Of a DNA stretch of 64,000 bases, positions 1 to 10,839 are shown piece after piece. The DNA comes from Heterodera schachtii (lineage: Eukaryota > Nematoda > Chromadorea > Rhabditida > Heteroderidae), in assembly GCA_023374025.1 (NCBI GenBank), contig SIJG01000113.1, positions 235,213 to 299,212 of the forward strand, in the 5' to 3' direction. Both the position numbers and the translations under genes were made by a program. The notes below the pieces were generated by a model. The model was not told the origin of the DNA. It made no database searches and saw nothing but the letters and a program-made list of their open reading frames with translations. How positions within the stretch are numbered: position 1 is the stretch's first letter; every line of letters starts with the position of its first letter.

Positions 1-1510
1 AAAAAAATAACTTTAGTTATATAATTTAAAACATTTTTTACAATAAATTTCAATTATGATCCAAAAAAGGAAAAAAACTGAGCCAAGATGCAAATGACCA
101 CTCATCCGATGAAAAATTATTATTTTATTAATCAAATTTGTAAATTAAATACATAATTGAAAATAAATAAATAAACTAAATATTTATAGGTAATTATTTT
201 AAATATGTATGTACTTTAAAAAAATTAAATACAATAATTTAGTTAAATAGAATAAATAACAACATATTTTATTCGAAAAATTGATTAATAAATTATACTA
301 CGATATTAATTTATAAAGCTTGTTTTCACAAAAAAATTTCAATATCTATCTAAATATGTTGGACAAACACGTAAGCTTTTAAAGTTGTTTAACAAAATCA
401 CAGATTTGCTAAGTTAACTAAATCTAAAGAAATTTAAAGTGATGTTAATATACGAATTAAAGGCTAAGATAAAAAACTAATAAAAAAGAATTTAAAATTA
501 GTAATTTGTAATTAAAGAAATACATAAATAAATGATTTGATGCATTAATAATGAAAAATAAGGTGAATAAGAATAAAAGGGCAAAATGTTTGTAAGATTA
601 ACATGTTTAAATTAGAACAAGGTTTTAATAACTACATATTGAGAAAATTAAAATTTATTTTTTTTTTCCAGAAATAAACATTTATTAAATTAACATGCTG
701 TTTGGCATTGTAGCTAAATCAAAATATTTACTAAATAATCATCGAATCAATGTTAAAATAATTTTAATGTCGGACACTATACTAATGATCTTAAACCGTT
801 TGATATTGCAAGTCAGAAAAAAATGTGCATTTTAAAATCACATATTTAATTTGAACGTTACTAATCATATAAAAAAAAGCATTTATAAGAAAATAGGTAT
901 TGAAAGAAAATAACCATCTATCTTGTTATTTAATTTTTAATTATTATTTTAAGCAATAATAAAATTCTAAACATTCGTAAAAAAAAAATAATTAAAACTA
1001 AAAATTATGAAAAAGAATCTTTGAATTATTCATTATATTACATCGTAAAAAATTGCAAATAAAAATGAATTATTATTTTATTATAAATTGATGCCAAGAA
1101 GACAAAAGTTTTAAGCGAATTAGAAAATAATTGACTGAAAAAATATTGAAATAAATCTAAATGCTGAACAAACATATTCCAGAAAAATGTGGAAACGGGG
1201 ATTCATTTGACCAAAAATTGATTAAAGAACATAAAAAAATTTAACTAAAATAAAATTTGAAGAATTAATTATCTCTACAATATCTAAAGTTAGATATTTA
1301 TTAAAAAAATAAATCAATTAAAACATGGACCAAATATGATAAAAATCCCAAAATTGTAAAAATGTATAAATAAAAGTCCTTGTTTTTGTTCACAAACATA
1401 ACAAATATTAAGAAATTGAAGCATAGTTAATTTGAAAAGAAAATATATTAAAATTAAAAAAAAATGGAAAAATAACAATATAAAAAAATGTTTATTTGAA
1501 AGCAAAAAAA
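1..1510. other. AT-rich background, no gene seen
   Basis: Very A-rich sequence with stops in all frames. One short protein-like stretch around 80-130 (+) contains SQDANDHSSDEK, preceded and followed by stops, too short to assign. No RNA gene, promoter or repeat boundary could be supported. The style matches the filler between retrotransposon islands elsewhere, so it is probably decayed mobile-element DNA, but nothing here shows that directly. Confidence 0.5.
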
Positions 1511-1518
1511 GTTTGAAG

Positions 1519-2214
1519 TAGGGTTCGGACCTCGTGGGCGGAAATGGCTTTTCGCGGGGTGGGGGTTGGCGGAGGTCAGAGTCACGGGGGCGGGGGGGGC
1601 TGAGAAATTTCTCGCCCCCGGGGACGGGGGCGGGGGTTTGCGTTTAATTAGCTCCAAAAAATTTCACAAAAATTAATTTTTTTGAAAGATGTGTTTGGCT
1701 CCACATTCCTTTATTCGATATATCGCCTCAATTTAATTCTTTAAATTAGCCAAATTTTTCAGAAATTTTCCTCTTTTAGTTGAAAATAAGGCATTACCCC
1801 CAAATCAGAACATTTCTTAGAAATAAAGAACATAAAGAAACCCTGTATTAATCAGAAAAAAAATAAAATAAAAAGAAAACGTCAACCGGTGTCGAACTCA
1901 TAACAAAAAATATTGTTAATGTTGAAGCACTAACCACTAAACCACAAATATTTTGCAAAAATACAAGCAAATTTATTTTTTTCATAAAAATTTGTAAAAA
2001 AAGATTAAAAAATTCAAAATTGTATGAATTTTTGCCTTATATCCCACGAATATGCCGTTCTCAGGGGTGTATTTTCCACCCCCGCGTTCCCGCGGGGGTG
2101 AAGGTCGCGGGGGCGTGAGATGCGGGGGTCTGAATCACGGGGACGGGGACGGGGGTGAGCCCAAAAACCTGTCCCGTCCCCGGGGACGGGGGCGGGTGCG
2201 GGGTCCGAACCCTA
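1519..2214. mobile_element. GC-rich non-autonomous hAT-type element (MITE)
   Basis: A 696-bp element begins TAGGGTTCGGACC and ends with its reverse complement. It is flanked by a perfect 8-bp target-site duplication GTTTGAAG at 1511-1518 and 2215-2222. An 8-bp duplication plus a TAGGG/CAGGG terminus is diagnostic of the hAT superfamily. Both ends carry GC-rich subterminal arrays built on CCCCGCCCCCG, very unlike the AT-rich host. No transposase frame is present, so it would need a transposase supplied in trans. It contains a tRNA-like sequence on the minus strand (1884-1951) and the core motif AGGGGTGTATTTT near 2064. Frames crossing the GC-rich arms are low-complexity and not genes. Confidence 0.92.
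1884..1951 (-). repeat. Degenerate tRNA-like sequence inside the hAT element
   Basis: On the minus strand an A-box-like TTTAGTGGTTAGTGC is followed about 30 bases later by a B-box-like GAGTTCGACACCGG. This is the arrangement of an internal RNA polymerase III promoter in tRNA genes and tRNA-derived SINEs. The part between them can form a short AT stem (TAACAA/TTGTTA). The acceptor stem does not close properly, so I do not call it a functional tRNA. A clearly related sequence lies at 56448-56520 on the plus strand, also close to a hAT-like terminus. Confidence 0.5.
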
Positions 2215-2222
2215 GTTTGAAG

Positions 2223-3224
2223 AAAGGTGCTTTATTAATCTAGAAGTTTTGACTGCAAGAATTTTAAAATTAATAACATGTTACAATAAAAATTGAATAA
2301 ATAAAAATTTACAAAAATCTAAGAATCAGAGCAACATATCTCAACATATTTTTTTGATTAAAAAAACTTGGTATGGACATTATAAAAATTTTTTATTGGA
2401 AATAATAAGAATTCCATATTTAATTAAAATTATTAGCTAAAATATCAATGCTACTACAACTAATTGTCATGCCCGAAACATTATAGACGAAGTTGATTAA
2501 AAACAACTAAAATTTACTTACAATCAAATAAATTTTAAATGAATTATTCGCTTGCCAAACCACTATATAGAATTATTAAAGCATTTATCAAATACTATTA
2601 GAAAATTAGAATTTTCAACCCCCATAATTCCACGAATAACAAAAAGTGAAAAAGAATATTAATCATTGAAAAATAGTTAAATTTAATTTCGCCAGTACTT
2701 TTAGAGGTAATAGCGCAGCAAAACATGAGTAATTCACACTCATAGTAACTCAAACAAACATAAAATTTGAAGCATTTTGATTGTTAAACTGAATTGAGAT
2801 AAATTTTTAATAAATAATAATAATAAAAATGCATAAAAGTTTAGGATGAAAGAAATAATGAAATGAAAATAAAAATAAATTTTACTTAAATAAACTTTTT
2901 CACTTTAAATTATGTAAATAATAGTTTAAAACAAGAAATAAACTGCAGAATGTCTGAGATTTTTATTCATAAATTATACAAATAAATTGACATAGTAAAT
3001 ATTTATATTATCAAATATGCAGAGTGTCGAATAGACAAGAATAAATGTTTTTGTATAGACAACTTATTTAAATGTAGTTATAAATAAAGCTTATATAAAA
3101 GAAAATATAGACGACAAAAAATCAATAAGCATTGAGTAGTTGTTGTAAAGAAAATTATTAAAAATAAAACCTTATTTAATAAAAAAAACATTGTAATTTT
3201 ATTTAAATAAACATATTTAATATA
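2223..3224. other. AT-rich background with weak protein-like islands
   Basis: No gene seen. Slightly less AT-rich spots near 2455-2510 and 2690-2750 give short plus-strand frames (for example NCHARNIIDEVD near 2477) ended by stops. They resemble the relic islands elsewhere but match nothing I recognise. Confidence 0.4.
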
Positions 3225-3235
3225 TCAGCGAAGCC

Positions 3236-3490
3236 AATGTCGAGGGTAGCGAATATCTTCATGGCCCGTACCAAAAGAACGAGGTAAGGGTTAACCTACC
3301 CTCAGCTGCGGGTTAACCTACCCGTTACCTGTACTAAAAGAGCAACCCCGAGTTGAGGGTAACTTAACCCGGTTAACTAACCCTCAGCTGCGGGTAACTT
3401 TTTAACCCGCACTAAAAGAATCGAGTAACTGGTAAGGTTACCCTCAGCTGCGGGTAACTTTTCAACCCGCACCCATGCCAGGGTAACAAC
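3236..3490. repeat. GC-richer block of repeated palindromic motifs
   Basis: The 15-base unit CCCTCAGCTGCGGGT occurs at 3299, 3381 and 3441, giving spacings of 82 and 60 bases. It is followed by related words such as GGTAACTTTTTAACCCGC and ACTAAAAGAA. The units contain GGTTAACC-like and CAGCTG palindromes. A related patch with CCCGGGTAAG and TACCCGG lies at 3880-3920, so 3236-3920 may be one decayed element with these words as subterminal repeats. I found no terminal inverted repeat or target duplication. The function is unknown. Confidence 0.6.
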
Positions 3491-4905
3491 ATGAGCATGT
3501 TTTTTAAAAAATTCCGAAAAAATTAAAAAAGTTGATATTAAAAAATTTCTTTTTGCTAAGTTGTAATATAAAGTCTGCTATATTCAATGATATAATTTTC
3601 GTTAAGAAATTTTCGTTTTTCACTAAGCTAGGGACTATCAAAAATTTTGAAAATTTTTACTAGTTTTTTTGTTCGTTTCTTGTCTATTTTACTTTTACCG
3701 GTTCAAAATAATGATTATTCGATTTTGGACAATTTTATTTTCTTTTTTTGCAAAAATATTCGACCTTTTTAACATGAAATACCCACAAAACACACTATGT
3801 TTCACGTTTCTAACTTTCCTTACAAGTAATATAATTAAACATTATTCATATATTTCGATAGCTCTAAGTTTACAGGGTGAGTTAAACGCGTTAAGTTACC
3901 CGGGTAAGTCTACCCGGAAAACATCGTTTTTCCCAAAGTTTTAAGTACGATTGAATTAAATTAAAATTCAAATTAGAGAATTTGATAACAAATTTCAAAA
4001 CATTTAAAAATGGACACTCCTTCTGTGTCTGGCAATAAATATCTTATAAATTTCAAAAATATTAAAGAGATTGTTCCACGCGGCGATGTGGAAGTTTTAA
4101 AAAATTTTTTAAAATTATAATGCAATGTCCAGCACGAATTAATTAATTTTACGGCACTTTTAAACTTTAATTCACCTGCCTATTAAAGATTATTTTGAAG
4201 AAAATTACGATATAAATAGTTTTCACTGTTGACGTATTAAAAACTGCCGCCGAATTGAAATAATAATAAAATTTATTCGGTAAATTATTTTAAAAAACTA
4301 ATTCATAAATTTATTTATTTAAATTACAAACAACAAAAAATTGAATAAAGTGCAAAAAATAGTGAGATCGAATACCATCAGACGAATACACATCAAATTG
4401 ACGCGGAAATATTGAAAATTTTGAATATTCATGTTTTTTCCTAAAAATATTTAAAATTTTAAAATTTAATAAATAAAATTTAGTGAAAATAATGGCAGCC
4501 TTAATGTTCAAGCGAGGGCCACTGATGTAAGTTAATAAAATTAAAAAAACAGATAAGAAAATAATAAATTTAAACAAAATCATGAGTAATTTTTCAAAAA
4601 ACGCAGTCTAAAGCAGAGGGATGTTAATTTAGTACAAAATACACAATAAGTGTCCAAAATGTGTAAAAAAGATAATACAAAATTTTTTTATGGAAAGAAG
4701 TTAAATAAAAATATAAGCAAATAATTTTTACGACTAAATATGACTTCATCAGATTGAATACAAATGTGTTTAAAACAAAAAATTAAATGTTTTAGCACAT
4801 GATAAATATAAAAAGGTGAAAATTTTTAAGTGAAACAAACCATTACATAAACGAACGACAAAGGCCAAGAAGGAAATGATAAAAAAGTAAAGAAATATAT
4901 AATAA
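3491..4905. other. AT-rich stretch with a few exon-like or relic islands
   Basis: No complete gene. Near 4120-4200 and 4370-4440 there are plus-strand protein-like fragments (for example SEIEYHQTNTHQIDAEI). The part around 4115-4220 resembles the upstream flank of the RepA repeat (compare about 5230 and 40820). At 4492-4530 a short frame starting MAALMFKRG runs into GTAAGT, a consensus splice donor; see the findings. The plus-strand frame at 3669 and the minus-strand frame at 4311 look like chance open frames. Confidence 0.4.
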
Positions 4906-4914
4906 AATAACAAT

Positions 4915-5092
4915 ACCGACATTTTGGAGAGTGCCGTGTGCCGGTTTTAATTGCACGTCAACGAGCTACGGCATTAACGAGTGGTGCTTCCCCGTGATCT
5001 GTAAGGGGGAACCTCCTGAGTGTTTGGACTCCCACGCAGGAATTGTGCTTTTCCGTTGTTCTGCGTATTATTATTATTATTATTATTATTTG
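4915..5092 (+). repeat. Possible LINE or SINE 3' tail ending in an ATT microsatellite
   Basis: About 150 bases of near-balanced composition end abruptly in a run of ATT repeats (about 5066-5090). This looks unlike the surrounding DNA. A non-repetitive 3' segment followed by a trinucleotide run is the usual 3' end of several non-LTR retrotransposon clades (RTE, CR1-like) and of SINEs that borrow their tails. No reverse transcriptase frame is adjacent, so if this is right it is a 5'-truncated copy. No A or B box was seen. The family assignment is inference. Confidence 0.45.
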
Positions 5093-5495
5093 ACTAACTA
5101 AACAAATAGACCGTAAAATGTAATAAAATTTTAAACATACTCAAAATTACTGCTGGTGGAGAACAAATTAATAAAAAAGTAAAAAACTACGACACGAATA
5201 CAGAAAGGCTCGACACGACGTTGAATTTATAATGCAAAGCTCGGTACATGCATTAATTAATTAAGCGGCAATTTTTTTACTTTTAATTCTATTGACATAA
5301 ATTTAAACATTTGTCCATCATTCTCGAAAATAAGAAAATTCAAGAAAAATAAAAACAAATAAAATGTAATAAAAAAAAACTATATTTAAAGAAGAATTTA
5401 GCAATTTGCAGCGTTTAAGATATTATTTAAAAATTATGCAAATTCATTTATACCTTTAAAGCATAGTCAAATTAAGAAGAATTAATCATATCTTC

Positions 5496-6690
5496 CAGGG
5501 ATGTGCCGAGCCAGATAAAATCCGATTCCGATTAAATCGCCGATTCCGATTATGGCCAAAAATCCGATACGATTTTAAAACCGATTACGATTATGGCCCA
5601 AAATCCGATTAATTGCGATTCCGATTACGATTCCGATTTTTTTTTAATAATTTTTTCTCAAAAATTTTATTCATAATCAAAAATTTTTGCTAAATAACAA
5701 AAAACTTGATTATATCGGGGAGAATTAATCCGGCACTGCTTTGTGAGGAAAATTAATTTCAGTCATTATTAGGGTTGTAAATTATATGGACTATAAAAAG
5801 GCAAATATGGACATAAAATATGGACTAAAAAAGCCCGAAATATGGACTAAAAAGATCAAAAATGGCCAAATATGGACCAAAATATGGACTAAAAACTGCC
5901 AAAATATGTGTTTTAAATCCTCAAAAATTCCAAAAAGGTGTATGTATTCAATATTTGCTCTAATACACTTAAAAAATACAATAAACAACCAAAAAATGGA
6001 TTTAAAACATAAAAATGCAAATTTTATTGTCGTCCATCGTAAAAAATATTTCCAAGTTTGTCAAAATTTCAAAAAAATTCTCATTTAAAAAAATGAAAGG
6101 TTCACAAAAATGGCAAAAATATTTATTAAAAATGACGACGAAAAGTCAAATTTTTCGGATTCTTTGGGCTGTAATTTTTAAAAATTTCCAAAAAGTCCAT
6201 CTTTAGGGGTGTATTTTTCGCTTTTTTTTGCATTTTTATAGTGAAAATTTGCCAAAAATAGTCGAAATATGGACTAAAAAGGCCAAAATGGCGAAATATG
6301 GATTTATTCCCAAAAACCCCCAAAATATGGATTTACATGGACTAAAAACCTTCACCAAATCAAAAAATTTTAATGCAGAAATGCTATTTTTGAGCCCATT
6401 TCTTCATAGCATATGCGCAGAAAAAATATGTTAATCCATATAATTTACAACCCTAGTCATTATGTTAAAATAAGATTAAAACATTTGTTTCAGAAAACAA
6501 TTTTTTTCAAAATTCATTGGTATTCTGTATTCTCGCTAAAAAAAATTTCTTCAAAAGATCAATTCTTAGGGGTGTAATAATCGGATTTCAAGGCAAAATC
6601 CGATTACGATTATCCGCTTCCGATTATGGCCCAAAATCCGATTAATTGCGATTCCGATTACGATTACGATTCCGATTCGGCACATCCCTG
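5496..6690. mobile_element. Non-autonomous hAT-type element inserted in RepA
   Basis: A 1195-bp element begins CAGGGATGTGCCG and ends with the exact reverse complement. It is flanked by the perfect 8-bp duplication ATATCTTC at 5488-5495 and 6691-6698. The empty site is visible in related RepA copies near 9700 and 57775, which run through without the element. Both ends carry arrays of CCGATT/CGATTA words directed inward. Without the nested 686-bp element its own length is about 500 bp. It has no transposase frame. A core-motif match (TTCTTAGGGGTGTA) lies at about 6565. Confidence 0.95.
5770..6455. mobile_element. Non-autonomous hAT-type element nested in the 5496-6690 element
   Basis: A 686-bp element begins TAGGGTTGTAAATTATATGG and ends with its exact reverse complement. 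The 8-bp duplication GTCATTAT is perfect at 5762-5769 and 6456-6463. Subterminal arrays repeat the word ATATGGACTAAAA from both ends. Inside are the shared core motif TTAGGGGTGTATTTT (about 6204) and ATGCGCAGAAAAAA close to the right end, both also found in the elements at 27.6 and 31.8 kb. The small frames on either strand (5786-6088, 5791-5988, 6126-6323, 6228-6434) are by-products of the repeated words. Confidence 0.95.
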
Positions 6691-7150
6691 ATATCTTCCT
6701 TTATAAGAATAGAAGAATTGATACAAAATAAAAATAAAATAAATTTCCAAAATAGGATTATTAATTGCGTAAAATAATACAAAACCTTACTCATTGAGAG
6801 ATAAAAACCAAAGCATGGCCATGATAATTAATTTTCGGCAGTTTTTCTAAATTTTTCTTCGATGCCTGAAAAATAATATATTAAAATTTTCAAATAAATA
6901 TATAAATAACTTTTTATATTGACAATTAAAAGCGCAGTGATTACGAATCTCATTTGTTAAACATTAATTACTTTTCCAAAGCATTTAAATACATAAATAC
7001 ACTTTTTAAAACAATTTAAAAAGAATAAACAATCAAACCTTTTAGAAGATATTAAAAAATTTAACGACCAATCAATTTGGTTCGCAAGAGACCGACTCAT
7101 ATACAATGAATCTGGCAAGAGAATAATTAATATTTATTGAATCAAAAAAA

Positions 7151-8309
7151 TTAAGGTAAATAAATAATATTAATTTGAGTAAAGCAATGGTAAAATAATT
7201 ATAGTCTGTTTTTCAAAATTTCCATAATATTTTAAAATAACCATTTTAATTGCGACCTGCGCAATTCTTAAATGCAACTGTAATTAATAATAATCTATGA
7301 AAAAACAGTCAAAAATTTTCTAAATAAAATAAACTTCCAAAGCGTCTAAATACATAAATTAAATTTATTAAATCAAGAAAATTTACCAATTGTAATTTGA
7401 GTTTCACAAAAATAAAGCATTTTTTATATACATCAACTTAAAAATTAAGTAATAAACAATCAGATGGTTTATAGCAGCAGTCTCATCAATATACGATGGA
7501 TTTGACAGAGAAAACTATTAAAGTATTAAAGATTCATAGAATTATAAAAAGCTCAAATTTTATAAATCTATTATTAAACATTATGTATTCGTCATAAATT
7601 TAGGCTGCTATTTATAACATAAGTTTCTCTTATAATAAAAATTTATGATAATACTTTTACAATACCATCCAAGTGACCGCAATCAGATTTAAATCTTTAC
7701 AAAACCTAAAACAGCAATATATTTACATAATAATAAATATTCGGTAACTCTAAGCGTATAGATGTTGAAAAAATTATTTTTACAAAATTAATATATGCAT
7801 ATCTTCCTTTCTAATTGTTGAATAACAGATTAAACAATTTAAAATATATAATTTCCAAAACCGATTATGTATAAATGTTCTCGTCCAAAAATTGGTTGCG
7901 CAACTCATGGATTTAAAAAAGCTAAAAAGTTACTTAATTTAAAAAGATTAAAATATTTTAAGAGTATTAACCAACTATCAGAATATAAATAAATAACGAA
8001 CAGTAATTTAAAATCATTGAAATGCATTATTAATAATGTTGAATAAAAAGAAAAAAATAATAAACTACTATATAAATCATTATTTTTTATTTAATTAATT
8101 AATTGCCAATTAACCATTTTGATGAGTATTGAAAAAATAAATGACCCAAATTGTATCAGATAAAATAAAATAATAATTTATTTATATGATAAGAATAAAT
8201 AAAAATTACTCTGAGAATTAAATTTTATAAACAAGACAAAAAAGAAATTATGAAAATGAATAATAAAAATAAGGAACTCAAATACTCTACTATTTATAAT
8301 AATTTATAT
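7151..8309. other. AT-rich background with RepA-like fragments
   Basis: No gene seen. The stretch 7200-7320 (with TTTTAATTGCGAC) recurs near 17185-17280 and belongs to the RepA family. At 7465-7520 there is a diverged version of the RepA peptide block (QQSHQYTMDL). The word pair CAAGTGACCGCAATCAGATT (about 7668) is echoed near 9430 and 9560. Around 7880-7920, TTGCGCAACTCATGGATTT recurs in altered form near 41320 and 58470. All of this looks like eroded repeat DNA. Confidence 0.45.
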
Positions 8310-8640
8310 TATCATGAATATATAAGTTGGGAAGCGGAAGAAACTACACCTCCAATATCGCCCAAAAATCACTAGTACAAAAATTAAATTAAAAAAAAAT
8401 TTATAATTTAAATTTTTTGTTTAAAAAATAATTTACAAGGAATATTCAATCTGAATAAATAAATTTAAAAAAATGCAAAATATGAATGATAGATTTATTA
8501 GTCAAATATGTTTCAAACCTGAAAATTTGAACAAATTTTACAAAAAAAAAATCGGGTATTAGTGAAGACGGAGTCCAAAGCGAGAAAATAAGACACAACT
8601 TCAAATATTGTGTAATATTTAAATAAACGTAATTAAAAAT
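8310..8640 (+). pseudogene. Possible BEL/Pao pol relic, RNase H-integrase linker
   Basis: The plus-strand frame at about 8325-8375 reads SWEAEETTPPISPKNH and stops. The same block occurs at 48711, where integrase-like motifs follow it at the expected distance. In BEL/Pao Pol a conserved W-x(2-3)-L-x-R-T/V-T block precedes the integrase zinc-binding domain. An acidic patch EDGVQSEKIRH (about 8562) lies where the D-E-x-G-x-x-R-V-G-G motif would be. Both are heavily degraded, so the assignment rests mainly on the 48.7 kb copy. Confidence 0.35.
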
Positions 8641-9029
8641 ACTAATTTATTCCAGATTGCAAAATGCTTTATAAATTTAAAATTTATTTTAATAAAACAA
8701 TTAAAAAATTCAGACAAATAGTACATCAAATTACTTAAGCTAATGAAAAAAGAATTGAAAAAAAATATTCTCAATTAAAGAAGACCGTGGATTTATTCAA
8801 CAATCAACTTCCAACCATGCCGAGTGAAAATTCACCATAGTTAATTATTTAACAAAAGACATTGTCGAACTATTAGAAATAATATAAAATATATAATAAT
8901 TGAATATACAAAGTTTATGAAGTCAATTGAAACAGCAGTTATTATTTTAAAATATTAAAATTGTATGAAAACTAATTAATAATAAAAAAGAAGAGGAATT
9001 TATTAGTCAGCCATTTAAAATAAATTCTA
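8641..9029. other. AT-rich background
   Basis: No gene, RNA or repeat boundary seen. A short less AT-rich patch (about 8780-8880) contains CCATGCCGAGTGAAAA. It gives only a brief frame. Confidence 0.4.
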
Positions 9030-9245
9030 AAACCAGGTTCTCAGACATTTTTGCTCATAACTTTTTTGAAATAGCCAATTTTTTGCAATTTACAGGCTGT
9101 TAGAAAAAACACTTAGGGCTATCGAATGATACCAAGTATGTTTAATTTGGTTGGCTTGAATAAAAGTTATGGGAAATTTTGTTTGTTGAAGATTTTCATT
9201 TGAACATTTTTTATATAACGCCCTTATCGATGCTTTTTATCATTA
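9030..9245. repeat. Decayed relative of the 14-16 kb foldback element
   Basis: This stretch shares several words with the right arm of the foldback at 14.3-16.4 kb: CAGGCTGTTAG-like, GGGCTATCGAATGATACC (9117-9134), CATAACTTTT and TATATAACGCCC. The same terminal word also marks the small inverted repeats at 37.8 and 42.5 kb. It looks like one arm of an old foldback-type element. No target duplication was found. Confidence 0.6.
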
Positions 9246-9609
9246 ATTTGTCAGCAAAAATCATTTTTCATTATTTCGTTTCCTAATTAAAAAAAATAAA
9301 CTCATTTCAAAATTGATAAATCAATTTGATTTCTTGGGAATTATTCTAAAACATTAATTTAAAAAATGTTATCTGAAATTAAGTACCAAAAGGAAAATTT
9401 TGTTGTTTAATGCTCATTACATACCATCAAGTACCTGCAACAAGATTAAAACATAATAATTGAAGTAAAAAAGAATTAAAAGCTATTTATATAAAAAATT
9501 CAAAAATTTAATAAATTTCCATGAATTATTACTTATATAAACGCGTCAAAATCACGTTCCTGCAACCAGATTTAAATATTTATCAAACATATTAAAACAG
9601 ATGGCTTGC
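9246..9609. other. AT-rich background
   Basis: No gene seen. Contains two related words, CCATCAAGTACCTGCAACAA (about 9424) and CACGTTCCTGCAACCAGATT (about 9553), which belong to a small repeated island also present at about 7660. Confidence 0.4.
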
Positions 9610-10030
9610 GAAAACGATTGGAAATTCATTTATACCTTTAAGGCATATATTGTCAAATTAAATTATTTTAAATGTAGTTAACTATTTTTTATGAAAAAAT
9701 AATCATATTTTCATTTATAATAATAGAAGAATTGATACAAAATAAACAAATTTCCAAAATAGGATTATTAATTGCGTAAAATAATACAAAACCTTACTCA
9801 TTGAGAGATAAAAACCAAAGCATGGCCATGATAATTAATTTTCGGCAGTTTTTCTAAATTTTTTTCTTCGATGCCTAAAAAATAATATATTAAAATTTTC
9901 AAACAAATATAATAAATAACTTTTTATATTGACAATTAAAAACGCAGTGATTACGAATCTCATTTGTTAGACATTATTTACTTTTCTAAAGCATTTAAAT
10001 ACATAAATACACTTTTTAAAACAATTTTAA
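9610..10030 (+). repeat. RepA copy 2 (no hAT insertion)
   Basis: Nearly identical to 6691-7020 and collinear with it, from TTCATTTATACCTTTAAGG through ACTCATTGAGAGATAAAA to AGCATTTAAATACATAAATA. It passes through the site where copy 1 carries the 1195-bp hAT element (near 9700-9720), so it serves as the empty-site comparison. Its close match to copy 1 suggests the two are fairly recent duplicates compared with the other RepA copies. Confidence 0.8.
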
Positions 10031-10839
10031 TAATAATTTTAAACAGAGATTTGTAAACTGAATGCAAGCCTTTATGTCTATTATTTTAAATAAGTAAACT
10101 TTTTGTTTTTTGCTACAATAGCAAAAGTAGATTAAATGCCAAATATAATTGTGCGAGTAGAGAGCTATTGTTTAGGGTATGAAATCGAGGCTATGTAACG
10201 ATTGAAAAAATTATAAAACAAAAATTTTAAAACATAATAATAAATATTCTCAATAAATAATATTAAACAAGCGAAAATAATCTTATTAATCTATAAAAAA
10301 GTAACTTATTTTTGTACAATAAAATATGAATGAAATTCCGAAAATTAATTAAAAATCAATGCTAGTATTAATATATTTTGCTTGATTTTTTGAGACATAT
10401 AAATTATCATTATATGCAATTGTTAACTAAAATAAATGCGAATTTATATATAAAAATATTTTTTACGTTCCTGATTTCACAATTGAACCAAACAAACAAA
10501 AAACGCGTAAAAGGCTGAAAAACAAAAAATTAAATAAACAACATTCCTGCAAGTATTCAAAATAAAAAAAATCTTTATTAAGAATTCGTTTAAACATAAT
10601 GATTAGTGCTAGGACAAATATTTAAAAAAATTCCTAAGTTATAACAAGCATAACATTTATTATAACAACCAATCGATAGTAATAACAAATTAACTAAAGA
10701 AACCCAAAAGCTAGTACAAAAATCAAATAAAGAATTAATACAATTAAATAGTGATTCTTTTGCGGTGCGACAATTGTGACGATATGTCCGAAATTTCAGG
10801 CAATTAAATATTTTCAAAAAATAATTTATCACAGACGAC
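10031..10839. other. AT-rich background with two protein-like frames
   Basis: No gene called. Plus-strand islands near 10145-10200 (IVRVESYCLGYEIEAM) and 10695-10780 (KETQKLVQKSNKELIQLNSD, helix-like) end at stops. The minus-strand 80-residue frame at 10590-10832 lies opposite the second island and is cysteine-rich without a recognisable pattern. I consider it a shadow. Confidence 0.35.

Larger units (their letters stand above)
5180..7150 (+). repeat. RepA dispersed repeat, copy 1 (split by a hAT insertion)
   Basis: The longest copy of a repeat present several times in this window. Landmarks in order are a protein-like start (NYDTNTERLDTT at about 5190), the word TTCATTTATACC (about 5447), then after the inserted element ACTCATTGAGAGATAAAA (about 6790), TTTTCGGCAG (about 6830), AGCATTTAAATACATAAATA (about 6980), and the peptide FGSQETDSYTMNLARE (about 7078-7125). 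Parts recur at 9610, 13640, 16680, 17860, 40760 and 57560, always in the same orientation. Protein-like segments suggest decayed coding DNA, probably from the same retrotransposon population as the BEL/Pao relics, but no recognisable domain was found in RepA itself. Confidence 0.75.

Noticed and set aside
3236..3490. Telomere-like or satellite array
   Set aside because: Units are few, unevenly spaced (82 and 60 bases) and imperfect. No long tandem run is present.
5786..6434. Cluster of frames rich in M-D-x-K and W-T-K repeats
   Set aside because: Produced by the repeated ATATGGACTAAAA word of the nested hAT element, inside its terminal repeats.
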